Assembly: GCA_023091735.1 (NCBI GenBank)
Contig: JALKBU010000493.1
Span: forward strand, 1 to 36,799
DNA: 36,799 nt
Direction: 5' to 3'
Source of the DNA: Trichomonas tenax
Taxonomy: Eukaryota; Parabasalia; Trichomonadida; Trichomonadidae
Shown here piece by piece: positions 10,101 through 18,611 of the stretch; the first letter of the stretch is position 1, and every line of letters begins with the position of its first letter. The position numbers were made by a program, and so were the translations under genes. The notes beneath the pieces are model-generated. The model made no database searches, had not been told where the DNA came from, and was given only the letters and a program-made list of their open reading frames with translations.

Positions 10101-13100
10101 ACCAGTTTTAGAAAAGCCTTTTAGAATCGGACAAATCACATTATGCGTCGAAGTACAACAAGAAGAACTCCAATCAATGATGGGCGATGGTCCTCGTGGA
10201 GTTTTGCAGCGTCCAAAATCTTTACTTTTTGCAATAGAAGGCTCTGAAAACAATGGTAATTTCGAATTTATCAACAAATTCACATCAGACATTATGATTG
10301 AATCTTCACCAAAGAATTTCAGAGAAGACACTAGATTCTCTTCTATTTTAATAGATATGGTCAAAATCGAGAATATCATTCCTATTTTTGCTTTGATTGA
10401 TTTAACAGATCCACAAAATGAAAAGATTCCATTTTTATTGGAAAGTTTTATTGACATTCTCAAGAACGTTCTTCTTCTTGGTCCAATGGCGCAAAACTAT
10501 TTCGTCGATGCTAATGGATTTTCTATCATTTCTCATCTTTTATCAAAGTGCGATCATTCGAATTTAACTTACAAAATTTATTTGAGATTTTATGATTTAT
10601 TGCAAGTTATTTCCAGATCAACACTTCAGAAGCAATTGTATGATGAGATTTTGCTAAATGTATCGTTATGGATTAAAAGCAATCCAAAGAATCATTTAAT
10701 GATTCTTAAACATTGGGCGAGATCTATATACGATGAAAATCTCAGCATTATTGAAGTCAAAACATTTAGATGGTTCCTTTATATATTGAAGCGATTCTAT
10801 TATTTCAAGCCATCAGACGAAAGTTTTGTTATTAAAGATCGTGTGAGTGACTTGCAAGTTGATGACTGCAGGAGATCTATTTACGAAGTTATGTCTTATT
10901 ATGTTAAACAACCTTCGTTCAATGATTTTGATTATAAATGCTTATTATTCCATGCAATAAGCACCAGCGATGAAGAGCAATCATTGTCATTACTCAGTTA
11001 CTTAAGTTCACTTATTTTCTCTCATGAAACTCCAATTGCATTTTTCGATATTGCATTTCAGAACATTAAATCATTATACAAATTCATCGAAGAAGATCAT
11101 GATGCGAAAGTTATTTTAACACTTAATATTATATCAGAAATCTATGTCCGACTTCCAGATAAACGAGAGAAATTACAGCTGAATGTGATAGAAGCAATGA
11201 AGCTCCTCAAATATTCGATTGCAACACAGCCATTTTTTGCACAGTTGATTTCACTCATGAATGGAGGCTTTCCTGAATTTTTCCCACTTTGCGTTTGGTC
11301 TTCACTCAATGCGGGTGGTAATACAGCAGCGGATTTGATAAAGCAGACAAAGAGTCATTCTTTCTTCTCAAATAATTTAATATCACTTTATTGGTCCATG
11401 ATTTTGCTTTACAAGATCGACGAAAAACTGCTTTCACAGTTTTTCACATTTATTTTCTCAAATTTTACTTCGTTATGGAAAGAAGCGTATTTCCTTATTC
11501 AAGCTATTGGAAAAGGCTTTAAGGTCCTTAAAAAGATGGAATATATTCGAAAGATGTTTGTTCAAACAATTCTTGAAAAATTCGATGACAAACATTTTGA
11601 AGATATAATTTACATTTCTAGACATTATCTTTTGTTCCATCCTCAGATTAATCAATTCATTCAAGATGAGATTGCTGAATCAAAGCTTTTCATCGAGAAA
11701 CCAAAGATAAAGAAACGCGAAGTCATCACATTTAAGCGTCCAAAGTCAGAAGAACAATCATTAGATGATTTATTCGCAAACATCAAAGATGTTAAAACGA
11801 TTGTTAACTTAACATCACTAAATTCATATACTGATGAAAGAGTATCACTCGGTTTAAACATAGATCACAAAGATATGAAGTGGCAAGATGAGGAAATGGC
11901 CAAAAGAGTTTTGCAGATTTTATTGAAGAATCCAAAACAAGAATACGTCAATGATGTTTTTGTTTTATCATATTTTATCAGAAAGAACCAAATGAAGCAC
12001 TCAAATATTCTTTTTATAACTCCTTTGGATTCAATTCAAAGCTTCCTTCAAGAGAAAGAAGAAATTAGTTTCTATGAAGCTCTTATTAACAGAAAAGCAG
12101 ACAGTTCTGTTTTAGCTCCACTTTTTGATTTCTTCGCACCAAAACTTGAAAATTATGTTCAATCAATTGCAGGAGGAAATGATTTCGTTAGGAAAGTCTA
12201 TGAATGGATTTTCCATTATGAAGGACCTGCGATCATTCATAATAAGTTAGATCAATTGCCAGAAATATTTTGGCCAGAATTATCGCACTTCGAAGAAGTT
12301 TCTGATAAAGAACTCGCTAAAAGAAGAAAGAACTGGTTCAGGTTATGGCGAAATGTTACTGCTGATTCTGCTCCATGGAACTCTTCACTACCAGCAGAGT
12401 TGCGAAAAGTCGTTCGTTACAAACGTGATAATAAAGTTTGCAGTTTCTGGTGTCCAATGAAATTGCGCCACAATTATGCATTCAACGATCACATGGAAGC
12501 ATCACTGACAAGAGACTCCGGAAATGTTAAATTTGCAAAGCAAAAAGCAAGTCAGCTCCGAGAAGAAGCAAAAATTGCTCATTCAAGTTCATCATTCTTA
12601 TCAATTGCCTCAGAAGCTGATGAAAATGCCGCAGAAATAGATGATAGCAGTCACAAATCATCTTCAGCACAGAACCTCGAAGAAATGAAACAGAGATATC
12701 TATGCAAGCTCTTATCACCAAAGAAGGAAACTTTGGCTGCTTTAGTTATTCGTGACCAAACATTTAAGATTTTCTGCAATAACGGAAAAGCAATATTTAT
12801 TCATTTCAATGATATCAAAGCAATATTCCAGAGGACATACAGGCACATTAAAGACAGTATCGAAATCTTCACATTGGATGGTGATGACTATTTCATTCGG
12901 TTCAAAGAGCGATGGCAATTTGAAACAATTATCTCATTCATCTCTGTCAACATCTCTAAGTTCCCCACAAAGGCATTGATTCAAAATCTTCCATTTAAAC
13001 AATACTTTGAGGCATCAGGCTTGACAGAGAAATGGGTGAATCGTGAAATATCTAACTTCGAGTATCTGATGGCTCTTAATATTTACTCAGACAGATCATT

Positions 13101-14784
13101 CTTATCTCCATCACAGTATCCTCTCTTCCCTTGGATTCTTGCCGACTTCTTCTCAACAGAGCTTGATTTGACGAAACCAGAAACATTCAGAGATCTGACA
13201 AAACCAGTTGGAGCGTTGACTGAAAAAAGAATCAACGATATCATGAAGAGATATGATGAAATGCAAGCAATTGGAATGAAGCCATATATGTATGGTAATG
13301 GACCTGTTTTTCCCCTGAGTGTTTATCAATATTTAATCAGAATGGAACCATTCACATCTCTTCACATCCAAATCCAAGGCGGAAGATTTGATCACGCAGC
13401 AAGATTATTCATTTCAATTATGGATTGCTGTCGTCAAACTCGTGAACAAGATGGTGATTTCAGAGAGCTTATTCCTGAATTTTTCTTTATGTCGGAATTC
13501 CTCGAAAACACAAATGGATTCGATCTTGGAAAGACAGACAAAACTCTGCTTGGTGATGTAATTCTTCCTCCATGGGCAAACAACAGCAAATTCGAGTTCA
13601 TCTACAAACACAGGAAAGCGCTTGAGAGTGATTATGTTTCCGATTTCTTGAACGATTGGATCGATTTAATTTGGGGTGTCAGGCAGAACAGTTATGAATC
13701 TCACAACATATATAAGATGGAAATGTATTACACAGAAAAACGAGGACCAGATACAGCAGAAATTAGATCTTTCCTGGATCATATGGGACAAATTCCTCAG
13801 CCATTATTCGATCAGCCACATCCAAAGCGAATCAAATCCACACCAATGCCGACACTAATTACATCAATGCTCATCAAGGATGATTTAGGACCTCTTGAAG
13901 CAGCAAGTGTTGAGATCAATAACAACGACTGCTACGTTAGATTCTTAAACACAAAGAACGAACTCGGTGAAATTTATTATGAATTGAGTCATCTTTACAC
14001 TGATGGCTGCAGCACATCAAAGTCATTCGTTACGTTGTCAATCACCGACTGCATATTACAAGAGCCTTCTTCATGCTTCATTGGCCGCGGTATTGCTTTT
14101 TGTTCTGATAAACCAAACTCAGTTCAATTATGGAGACTTCCTCCATCTCAAAATGCTTCTATTGAAATACCAAGTAGAATCACCACGATGCTTGGTGATC
14201 AGCAGTGGTGTGTTTGCTGCTGTGAGGACTCTAAAGTTTATGTTGCAAAGAATGATGCAAAGATAAAAGGTGCTGCAATCTCATTTAAAGGTGAAGTTAC
14301 AACAGTCGGATTCTCGCCAAACTTCGATATTCTTGTTGGAGCAACTCGCGATGGATCATTAATTTTCTGGTCCCTTTCTCGACAAACAAATGCCCGTATT
14401 GTTGAACTCGGTTTAACTGTTCTTAGCATCGTTGTTTGCCATTCAATGGGATACGTTATTGTTCATGCAAGAACAGCATTTGGAGGCGTATTGAAATACT
14501 CTTTGATTTTGTTTTCAATCAATGGAGAAAAAATTAGGCAAACAGAATGTAAGCACCTTGTTTGCTTAGTTCCATGGATGACGAGAGATGGCTTCGATTA
14601 TGTCCTTGCAGCCGATACTTCAGGAAATATTTATAATTTCGAAGCATTTTGGCTTGATTTTCCCACCACTCCGATAACGCACTGTGGTGGAACAATTCTT
14701 TCTATGTCAATGAGCAAAAATTCTCCCGCAGCAATTGTGATTAATAACACAGGAAAGATTCTGGCAATTCCAATCAAAACATAA
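7183..14784 (+). CDS. Giant BEACH-domain protein with C-terminal WD40 repeats
   Basis: An uninterrupted frame of 2533 residues with no introns. Layout: a long helical, armadillo-like N-terminal region; a concanavalin/laminin-G-like beta-sandwich at about 831-986 (ITFSFWLYPI... LLWQFITVAF); more helical repeats; a PH-like fold at about 1840-1934; the BEACH domain at about 1952-2167; and WD40 repeats to the end (about 2290-2533). BEACH signatures are explicit: NREISNFEYLMALN, FRDLTKPVGAL, EPFTSLHIQIQGGRFD, ELIPEFFFMSEFL, LPPWA and ALESDYVSDFL. The order PH-BEACH-WD40 is that of the LYST/neurobeachin/LvsA class, which acts in vesicle traffic, lysosome size, phagocytosis and cytokinesis. Which subfamily it belongs to cannot be settled here. 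The start at 7183 is favoured by the TCA motif just upstream. The stop is TAA. Confidence 0.95.
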   Translation: MSITEVSLCIEILSLSDQETHSESDIDKMDREIYHELNSNSLSREILLQTQQSLDNPLDAMKLLSKVHQYLQFYPETVNYLINSHSFYRKMPRFTLITILKSYVAWTYIFLKTLDTEYFYVVLNSLNFLTDIKVSGEHSDLRNLGVHAFLFAVVRYCSLAKKPEIDQYILQIVDFLMINESLPSQIYKIFEVITASLLYSQEYDEQYLFNILNTLSSKIRSKKELVPSSVLENILHQLLYLLQNFNIMAIQFWAQTSQILDDYQLSSFFPQIIEGLLSNVNSKTIILKNHIDPCTDNKITLKPLPNDYYIYYQNQTFQNSTDITDYVTFTEYKSLLDCISTKLLNSLAIIEVIYLRSQVLSQKFIEVYAKKLPAYFNKENALEQITLFYYICVVIFQSFPVYVPPVALWNNIVFSSQYTAFNPSDNYNFLNTFRQLAIKFLIEPQKCTCSYIFTRVAEYPLLFAEMVHRLIQYPLHKIIDPAKAAQITVGLINPLIQYRDMEVTDDIIKARKAVITFLIRCFRQKETAYAFFVNKDFLRKIFSLFLESALVKGISSIFFNYFNSSQKIDNISEIVEIINEFVDQVFKKMPTSEGLKLLVQFLKELNESLMLKSQYVNYFVPLIELLCNKVIKLDDSVDREDILIQVISLMAVTSHEHSIKIRELTAIEAAILKLNNNNPKNDIMIKLAQIIAKRPLSFVLPNFDIQQPNVLILFLRIYLKSDKLLDVIDFLISLCDFSPINCTKYHDGDLDIFIIEVIDQWRINGGISSEIVNRMLDLLLKIILVTASVNVMQKFFSLFCPIDGKHLPYYFNEIISTFNRALISINKNPVAIISVDANSSLKVLGVNGENLNNGITFSFWLYPIPNDVVTWKQYLFVCSDQFGHTMKLILQNRTIVAKIHEGINHYKGTFEVQYTNLLWQFITVAFKFNSDDDFTGSFTCYLNAKVVKRLHRFPNIEFKGPVSILVNEACKNRPVLEKPFRIGQITLCVEVQQEELQSMMGDGPRGVLQRPKSLLFAIEGSENNGNFEFINKFTSDIMIESSPKNFREDTRFSSILIDMVKIENIIPIFALIDLTDPQNEKIPFLLESFIDILKNVLLLGPMAQNYFVDANGFSIISHLLSKCDHSNLTYKIYLRFYDLLQVISRSTLQKQLYDEILLNVSLWIKSNPKNHLMILKHWARSIYDENLSIIEVKTFRWFLYILKRFYYFKPSDESFVIKDRVSDLQVDDCRRSIYEVMSYYVKQPSFNDFDYKCLLFHAISTSDEEQSLSLLSYLSSLIFSHETPIAFFDIAFQNIKSLYKFIEEDHDAKVILTLNIISEIYVRLPDKREKLQLNVIEAMKLLKYSIATQPFFAQLISLMNGGFPEFFPLCVWSSLNAGGNTAADLIKQTKSHSFFSNNLISLYWSMILLYKIDEKLLSQFFTFIFSNFTSLWKEAYFLIQAIGKGFKVLKKMEYIRKMFVQTILEKFDDKHFEDIIYISRHYLLFHPQINQFIQDEIAESKLFIEKPKIKKREVITFKRPKSEEQSLDDLFANIKDVKTIVNLTSLNSYTDERVSLGLNIDHKDMKWQDEEMAKRVLQILLKNPKQEYVNDVFVLSYFIRKNQMKHSNILFITPLDSIQSFLQEKEEISFYEALINRKADSSVLAPLFDFFAPKLENYVQSIAGGNDFVRKVYEWIFHYEGPAIIHNKLDQLPEIFWPELSHFEEVSDKELAKRRKNWFRLWRNVTADSAPWNSSLPAELRKVVRYKRDNKVCSFWCPMKLRHNYAFNDHMEASLTRDSGNVKFAKQKASQLREEAKIAHSSSSFLSIASEADENAAEIDDSSHKSSSAQNLEEMKQRYLCKLLSPKKETLAALVIRDQTFKIFCNNGKAIFIHFNDIKAIFQRTYRHIKDSIEIFTLDGDDYFIRFKERWQFETIISFISVNISKFPTKALIQNLPFKQYFEASGLTEKWVNREISNFEYLMALNIYSDRSFLSPSQYPLFPWILADFFSTELDLTKPETFRDLTKPVGALTEKRINDIMKRYDEMQAIGMKPYMYGNGPVFPLSVYQYLIRMEPFTSLHIQIQGGRFDHAARLFISIMDCCRQTREQDGDFRELIPEFFFMSEFLENTNGFDLGKTDKTLLGDVILPPWANNSKFEFIYKHRKALESDYVSDFLNDWIDLIWGVRQNSYESHNIYKMEMYYTEKRGPDTAEIRSFLDHMGQIPQPLFDQPHPKRIKSTPMPTLITSMLIKDDLGPLEAASVEINNNDCYVRFLNTKNELGEIYYELSHLYTDGCSTSKSFVTLSITDCILQEPSSCFIGRGIAFCSDKPNSVQLWRLPPSQNASIEIPSRITTMLGDQQWCVCCCEDSKVYVAKNDAKIKGAAISFKGEVTTVGFSPNFDILVGATRDGSLIFWSLSRQTNARIVELGLTVLSIVVCHSMGYVIVHARTAFGGVLKYSLILFSINGEKIRQTECKHLVCLVPWMTRDGFDYVLAADTSGNIYNFEAFWLDFPTTPITHCGGTILSMSMSKNSPAAIVINNTGKILAIPIKT

Positions 14785-15467
14785 GTTTGTTTATTTTATT
14801 TTTGTTTATATATACTATTTAATAAAATTGTGTTTATTAATCAATTTTTTTATCATAAAAATGTGCAATTAGACTCACCTATAATAGATACTTCAATCAA
14901 ATCGACCAATCACATTTATTTAATCAATGAAATGCATGTTTTGATTGCCTTGATTTTCGACCTTTGCACACACAATCTGAAAACAAAAAACGTTAAATTT
15001 TTTGGGTTTGGATAAGAAATTTTCGATTTTAAATCAGCCAAAAATATAAAGCTGTAATATTTATTTGCATTTTCATAAAATTCCATTTTGGCCTAACAAT
15101 GAAAAAAAAAAAATAGAAAAATTGGTGCAATTAAATTTTTATACGCAAATCGGCGAAACTCGTTTTTTAACTCACTGGATTAACTTCTTGCTAAGTTATT
15201 GAATCACAATGTGCAAAATCCTGTTGTGCATGATATATTAAAGAATTAGCTAACAAAGTCTATATTTCATTAAAATATTAGATATATCTTGCATCAAAAA
15301 CATTGATTTGCCATGATGTGCTTTACTCATTATAATATATTATATTCCCATTGTATACCATTTTTATAACGTAAAATAGGTTTTTGTCGATGATAAATAT
15401 GTAAAACTAATCACAAATATGCTTTTTAAACTTTTTTGGAAAAAAAGTATTCCAAGTGTTCACACAT
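14785..15467. other. AT-rich intergenic stretch, nothing recognised
   Basis: About 680 bases after the BEACH gene, with T-rich runs directly after the stop. No gene or RNA seen. The inverted repeat that follows begins at 15468. Confidence 0.5.
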
Positions 15468-15566
15468 AAGCTCTGTGTGTTATTCTTCTCAATTTAATAA
15501 ACTTGTCAAATTTAGCCGCGCAAAAAAGAGTCAATATTATTTTTGGGAGAATAACACACAGAGCTT
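15468..15566. repeat. 19-bp perfect inverted repeat with 61-bp spacer
   Basis: The left arm at 15468-15486 (AAGCTCTGTGTGTTATTCT) is the exact reverse complement of the right arm at 15548-15566. The spacer is AT-rich and includes GCCGCGC. It sits 62 bases before the ATG of the membrane-protein gene. It could be the ends of a tiny mobile-element relic, a stem in a transcript, or a paired binding site. No transposase is near. Confidence 0.7.
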
Positions 15567-15613
15567 CATCAAGAAATCCCTTAGACTTTGATTGAGTTAT
15601 TAAAGGTTATTTT

Positions 15614-15631
15614 TCATTTTTTGTAAAAATG
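15614..15631 (+). promoter_or_regulatory. Initiator-like TCATTTT before the membrane-protein ATG
   Basis: TCA at 15614-15616 lies 13 bases before the ATG at 15629, in a T-rich context (TTTTTCATTTTTTG). It fits the trichomonad initiator by position and sequence. Confidence 0.35.
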
Positions 15632-16393
15632 GATTTTAATGAAGCTCCTCCTTCTTATTCAATAAACAAGAATCTATTTATGAAAATCGTTATAGGATTC
15701 TCTGCTATGTTCGCTTTCATGACTTCTTTGTTTATGCTCATATCTAGAATTTTAATTATCAAAGATAAACTATTTCTGATTTTATTTTACTCATCAATAG
15801 AGTCATATCATGTATCAAAAATAGTTTATACTATATTTTATGATGCTACTTTCAAACAAGACATAATTCTGAAATTTATTTTTAATTCTGATCTACATAT
15901 GATGATATTATCACTTTGTTTCATCTCTACAGACAATACAAACATATTTTACATCCTTGATTACATAATATGCACTGGTGTTGACTTTTTAATTTGTTTT
16001 TTCAAATATATTGCACCAGGAATGAAGCTAAACATGTCAGAGCTTGACAGAGCAAAAGTAGCTGTCCAATCTCCTAATTTTCAGCTTCTTTCCGCATTTT
16101 TCGAAATTATTGTTGCATTTCTTTTATTTGTTCATGCAGCAATAAAACATAAAAAGAGACACTGGAGTCTCTTTCTTGCATACTTTTTCCTTGTTAATCT
16201 TTCTGGGGTTATCACATCTGAAGTTCATAGTATTGCTTGGGATAGAATAATTAATTTCTTTAGAAACACATCACTACAGAAAGGAGGATTGAACGGAAAA
16301 ATTGCAGATATTCTTGCCGATATGATTTATTCAATCAAGTTAAATTTGCAAAAATTATATCATCGGAGAGAGTTAAAGATTCACTTTGAGTAA
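15629..16393 (+). CDS. Multi-pass membrane protein, possibly TMEM33/Pom33-like
   Basis: A 254-residue protein with several hydrophobic stretches (roughly 17-42, 47-60, 92-107, 109-128, 150-171 and 177-196). The N-terminal tail is short and polar with a PPSY sequence, and the C-terminal part is amphipathic and basic with no membrane span. There is no cleavable signal peptide, so it is probably an integral membrane protein of an internal membrane. The layout of spans followed by FQLLSAFFEII..LLF and a helical soluble tail is reminiscent of TMEM33/Pom33, an ER and nuclear-pore membrane family. That is a weak impression and not a firm assignment. The gene is intact, intronless and ends in TAA. 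Confidence 0.7.
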   Translation: MDFNEAPPSYSINKNLFMKIVIGFSAMFAFMTSLFMLISRILIIKDKLFLILFYSSIESYHVSKIVYTIFYDATFKQDIILKFIFNSDLHMMILSLCFISTDNTNIFYILDYIICTGVDFLICFFKYIAPGMKLNMSELDRAKVAVQSPNFQLLSAFFEIIVAFLLFVHAAIKHKKRHWSLFLAYFFLVNLSGVITSEVHSIAWDRIINFFRNTSLQKGGLNGKIADILADMIYSIKLNLQKLYHRRELKIHFE

Positions 16394-16491
16394 TTGAATT
16401 GTTGTCTATAAAAACTGTTTTCAGTCATTAATTAAATATATTTCATTCAAGCAGAAGGTGAATTAATATTCGATCTTTAGTATGATGTATC

Positions 16492-17475
16492 ACGAAATGA
16501 GGGAAGTTAAAGATAGAATCTATTGACCTTATATTAACAATCTAAATGATCCGAAAACTAATTCCCCAGGTGGAAATATCGTTCACGATGGTCAATATCA
16601 CGTTTCAAATTGTGTTTTTGAGAATTTTCCTAACTCAAGAGCAATAAATTTTATTACTGCTTCTGTAACGAGTAAGCTTCTTGTTCAATACAGTTCTTTC
16701 TATGAAATACATGGCTTTAAAACAGGTGGGCCATTTACTATTCTAACAAAGGCCAATGTTGTCTCAATCGATTATGTGGGAGTGAATGCTCTGCTACAGG
16801 ATTAAATGCAGTTGGAATGTTTGGTTACACCACAGTTACTGAAAATTCGCAAAATTCCAAAAATTATGTTAATTCTTCTACGTTAACGTTAATTAATAGA
16901 AAATTGGAAAATTATGGTGTATGTGTTTTGTAAAATGGAGATACTCAGTTTAGCGAAAGCAATATTTCGAATTGCCTCTGTAATTCTTATACTGCAATTT
17001 ATATTTCTAAATCTTCTGCTTCTTCATTATGTGAATATTCAAGATTTGAAAATAATACAAGCTTTGGGATGACTGTTATATTGTTCGAAAGATATTTAGT
17101 ATCTTCAAAAATGCATCACTGTGATGTTTTTTATCTGATTCTTCAAAGACAATATATAACTTTTCAGGAGAATCCCTTTCAGTTGAAAATTATTCATTTA
17201 TTGATAATATTAAAGATCCTCTATTTTTTGCAGATAAAGCTCAAATGACAGTCATTCATTGCTATTTGAAAAACTATTGGAGCCAAATTGGTGTTCGGAA
17301 TGGCAGAGCTGTTTACACAGAATCAATAAGTACAGGCTATTTTGATCTTCGAATTTATAACAATAGATCTATTTGTAGAGCACTAAAAATCATAGATAAT
17401 CAAGACATCTTAAAAATATCATCATTTTCCAATCAAATCATTCAATTTTTAAACAGTATATTATTTAATTGCTAA
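16492..17475 (+). pseudogene. Decayed beta-helix surface-protein gene
   Basis: The frame opens at ATG 16492, hits TGA after VKDRIY (about 16534), and continues with NSPGGNIVHDGQYHVSNCVF, typical of a right-handed beta-helix with short N/S/C-rich turns. A frameshift near 16780 moves to a second frame (SATGLNAVGMFGYTTVTENS). A TAA follows VCVL at about 16931. A further shift in a T-run near 17130 joins to LSDSSKTIYNFSGESLSVEN and on to TAA 17473. Coding-like sequence may run to about 17700. The minus-strand relic at 31115-32085 is the same family (GNYYVKNCIY aligned with GQYHVSNCVF; VEYSSF with VQYSSF). Intact relatives would be cell-surface proteins of trichomonads, which I infer from the style of the sequence. 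Confidence 0.7.
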
Positions 17476-17818
17476 AGCCCCAAAAATCGAAAAGAATGAA
17501 GGTAAGCCTTACTTGAAATACAAGAAGTGCTTTCAATGCACAGCATAATGAATTATTATTGATGAATTTTGCATTTTATGGAGCAAGAAACCCAATAACA
17601 TTATTTATTCCTTTTCAGTAATGAGCCATCTCTTCAAGTTTTTACTTCAGATTGTCCAAAAGTTACTAACATTTTTGCTATTGATCCCAATCGAAATCTG
17701 TTTGTAAATAGGCAATTTTTGCAAATTTGTAAAATTTCCATGATTAAAGGACTCACAACGGTTTGCAAATCCAAAATTCGCCAGAAAGTCACTGACAAAT
17801 AAATCTATCAAATTTATG

Positions 17819-17826
17819 TCAAAATG
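17819..17826 (+). promoter_or_regulatory. Initiator-like TCAAAATG before the longin gene
   Basis: TCA at 17819-17821 with the ATG at 17824, the same octamer as at the BEACH gene. It supports translation from 17824 even though the longin domain itself begins at the second methionine (17884). Confidence 0.45.
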
Positions 17827-18504
17827 AATAGTTTACTAAACATTTTGACGTCAAATGCGTGTCAAGAATTTTTTATTTTGCAAATGAAGCTCTGCTACGG
17901 AGCTGTTTTTCGTGGAACGACGCCACTCGTTGTTTATTCACCGGAGCCGGGCAACTTTGAGAAGATCTTTATAGATCAATATCACAAATCGCACTATGAC
18001 GTCGGAAAAACATTTCTAAAAGTCGATAACTGTCTTTGGGTTATATCCCACAATGAACAGGACCTCAATATATTACTCGTTTTACAGGACACGAACGACA
18101 GAGAGACAGCAGAGCAATTCACAAATGAAATCAAAAGCAGATTCATCAGAGCGCACGGCAGAGTCTGGCAGACAGCACAAGTGCACGAACTGTTCCCGCA
18201 ATTCGAACCGCAATTTCGCATTCTTCGACAGATGATAGAATCTTCAACAACAGATAAAGCACGACAGGGAGAAGTGTTCCCACCAATTGCTTCAGATTCC
18301 ATACTCTCCGATTACAGATATACGTTTAGTCGCGATTCACAAATTTTATACAAGAAAGCTCAGAGAAAAGCGTGCTTCTTGAAGTCTTTCGCTATAGTTT
18401 TCATATTTGTTACTGTAATTTATCTTATCTTAGTTTGTATTTGCAAAGATTTCAAGGTTTCGCCCGGCTGCTTTGCTTCTGACGATAAGAAGGTTAAGGG
18501 ATGA
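17824..18504 (+). CDS. Longin-domain SNARE-like protein (VAMP7/YKT6 type) with degenerate SNARE motif
   Basis: 226 residues. A longin domain occupies about 21-139, starting at the internal MKLCYGAVFRG that is the usual beginning of R-SNARE longin domains. A short juxtamembrane region follows, then one membrane span at about 188-207 and a short tail. The SNARE helix is expected at 140-187. The sequence there (ARQGEVFPPIASDSILSDYR) aligns by the GE pair to the QRGE centre of VAMP7. That puts glutamine where the zero-layer arginine should be, with arginine one position earlier, and two prolines break the helix. It may work as a regulatory longin or a non-fusing SNARE. If the start at 17824 is correct, a 20-residue extension precedes the longin fold. 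It is convergent with the TTL gene, 107 bp apart. The stop is TGA. Confidence 0.75.
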   Translation: MNSLLNILTSNACQEFFILQMKLCYGAVFRGTTPLVVYSPEPGNFEKIFIDQYHKSHYDVGKTFLKVDNCLWVISHNEQDLNILLVLQDTNDRETAEQFTNEIKSRFIRAHGRVWQTAQVHELFPQFEPQFRILRQMIESSTTDKARQGEVFPPIASDSILSDYRYTFSRDSQILYKKAQRKACFLKSFAIVFIFVTVIYLILVCICKDFKVSPGCFASDDKKVKG

Positions 18505-18611
18505 TTAGATTATATACATTATCTTGTTTTATACAAGTTTTTTATTACTTTATAGAATAAATATTTTAATATATTATAAATAATATTACTACAATTTTAA
18601 TAAACAACAAA

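Noticed and set aside
10002..10463. Open frame of about 150 codons on the minus strand inside the BEACH gene
   Set aside because: It lies wholly antisense to the laminin-G-like region of a clearly real 7.6-kb gene, has no recognisable domain, and has a composition expected of an antisense shadow.
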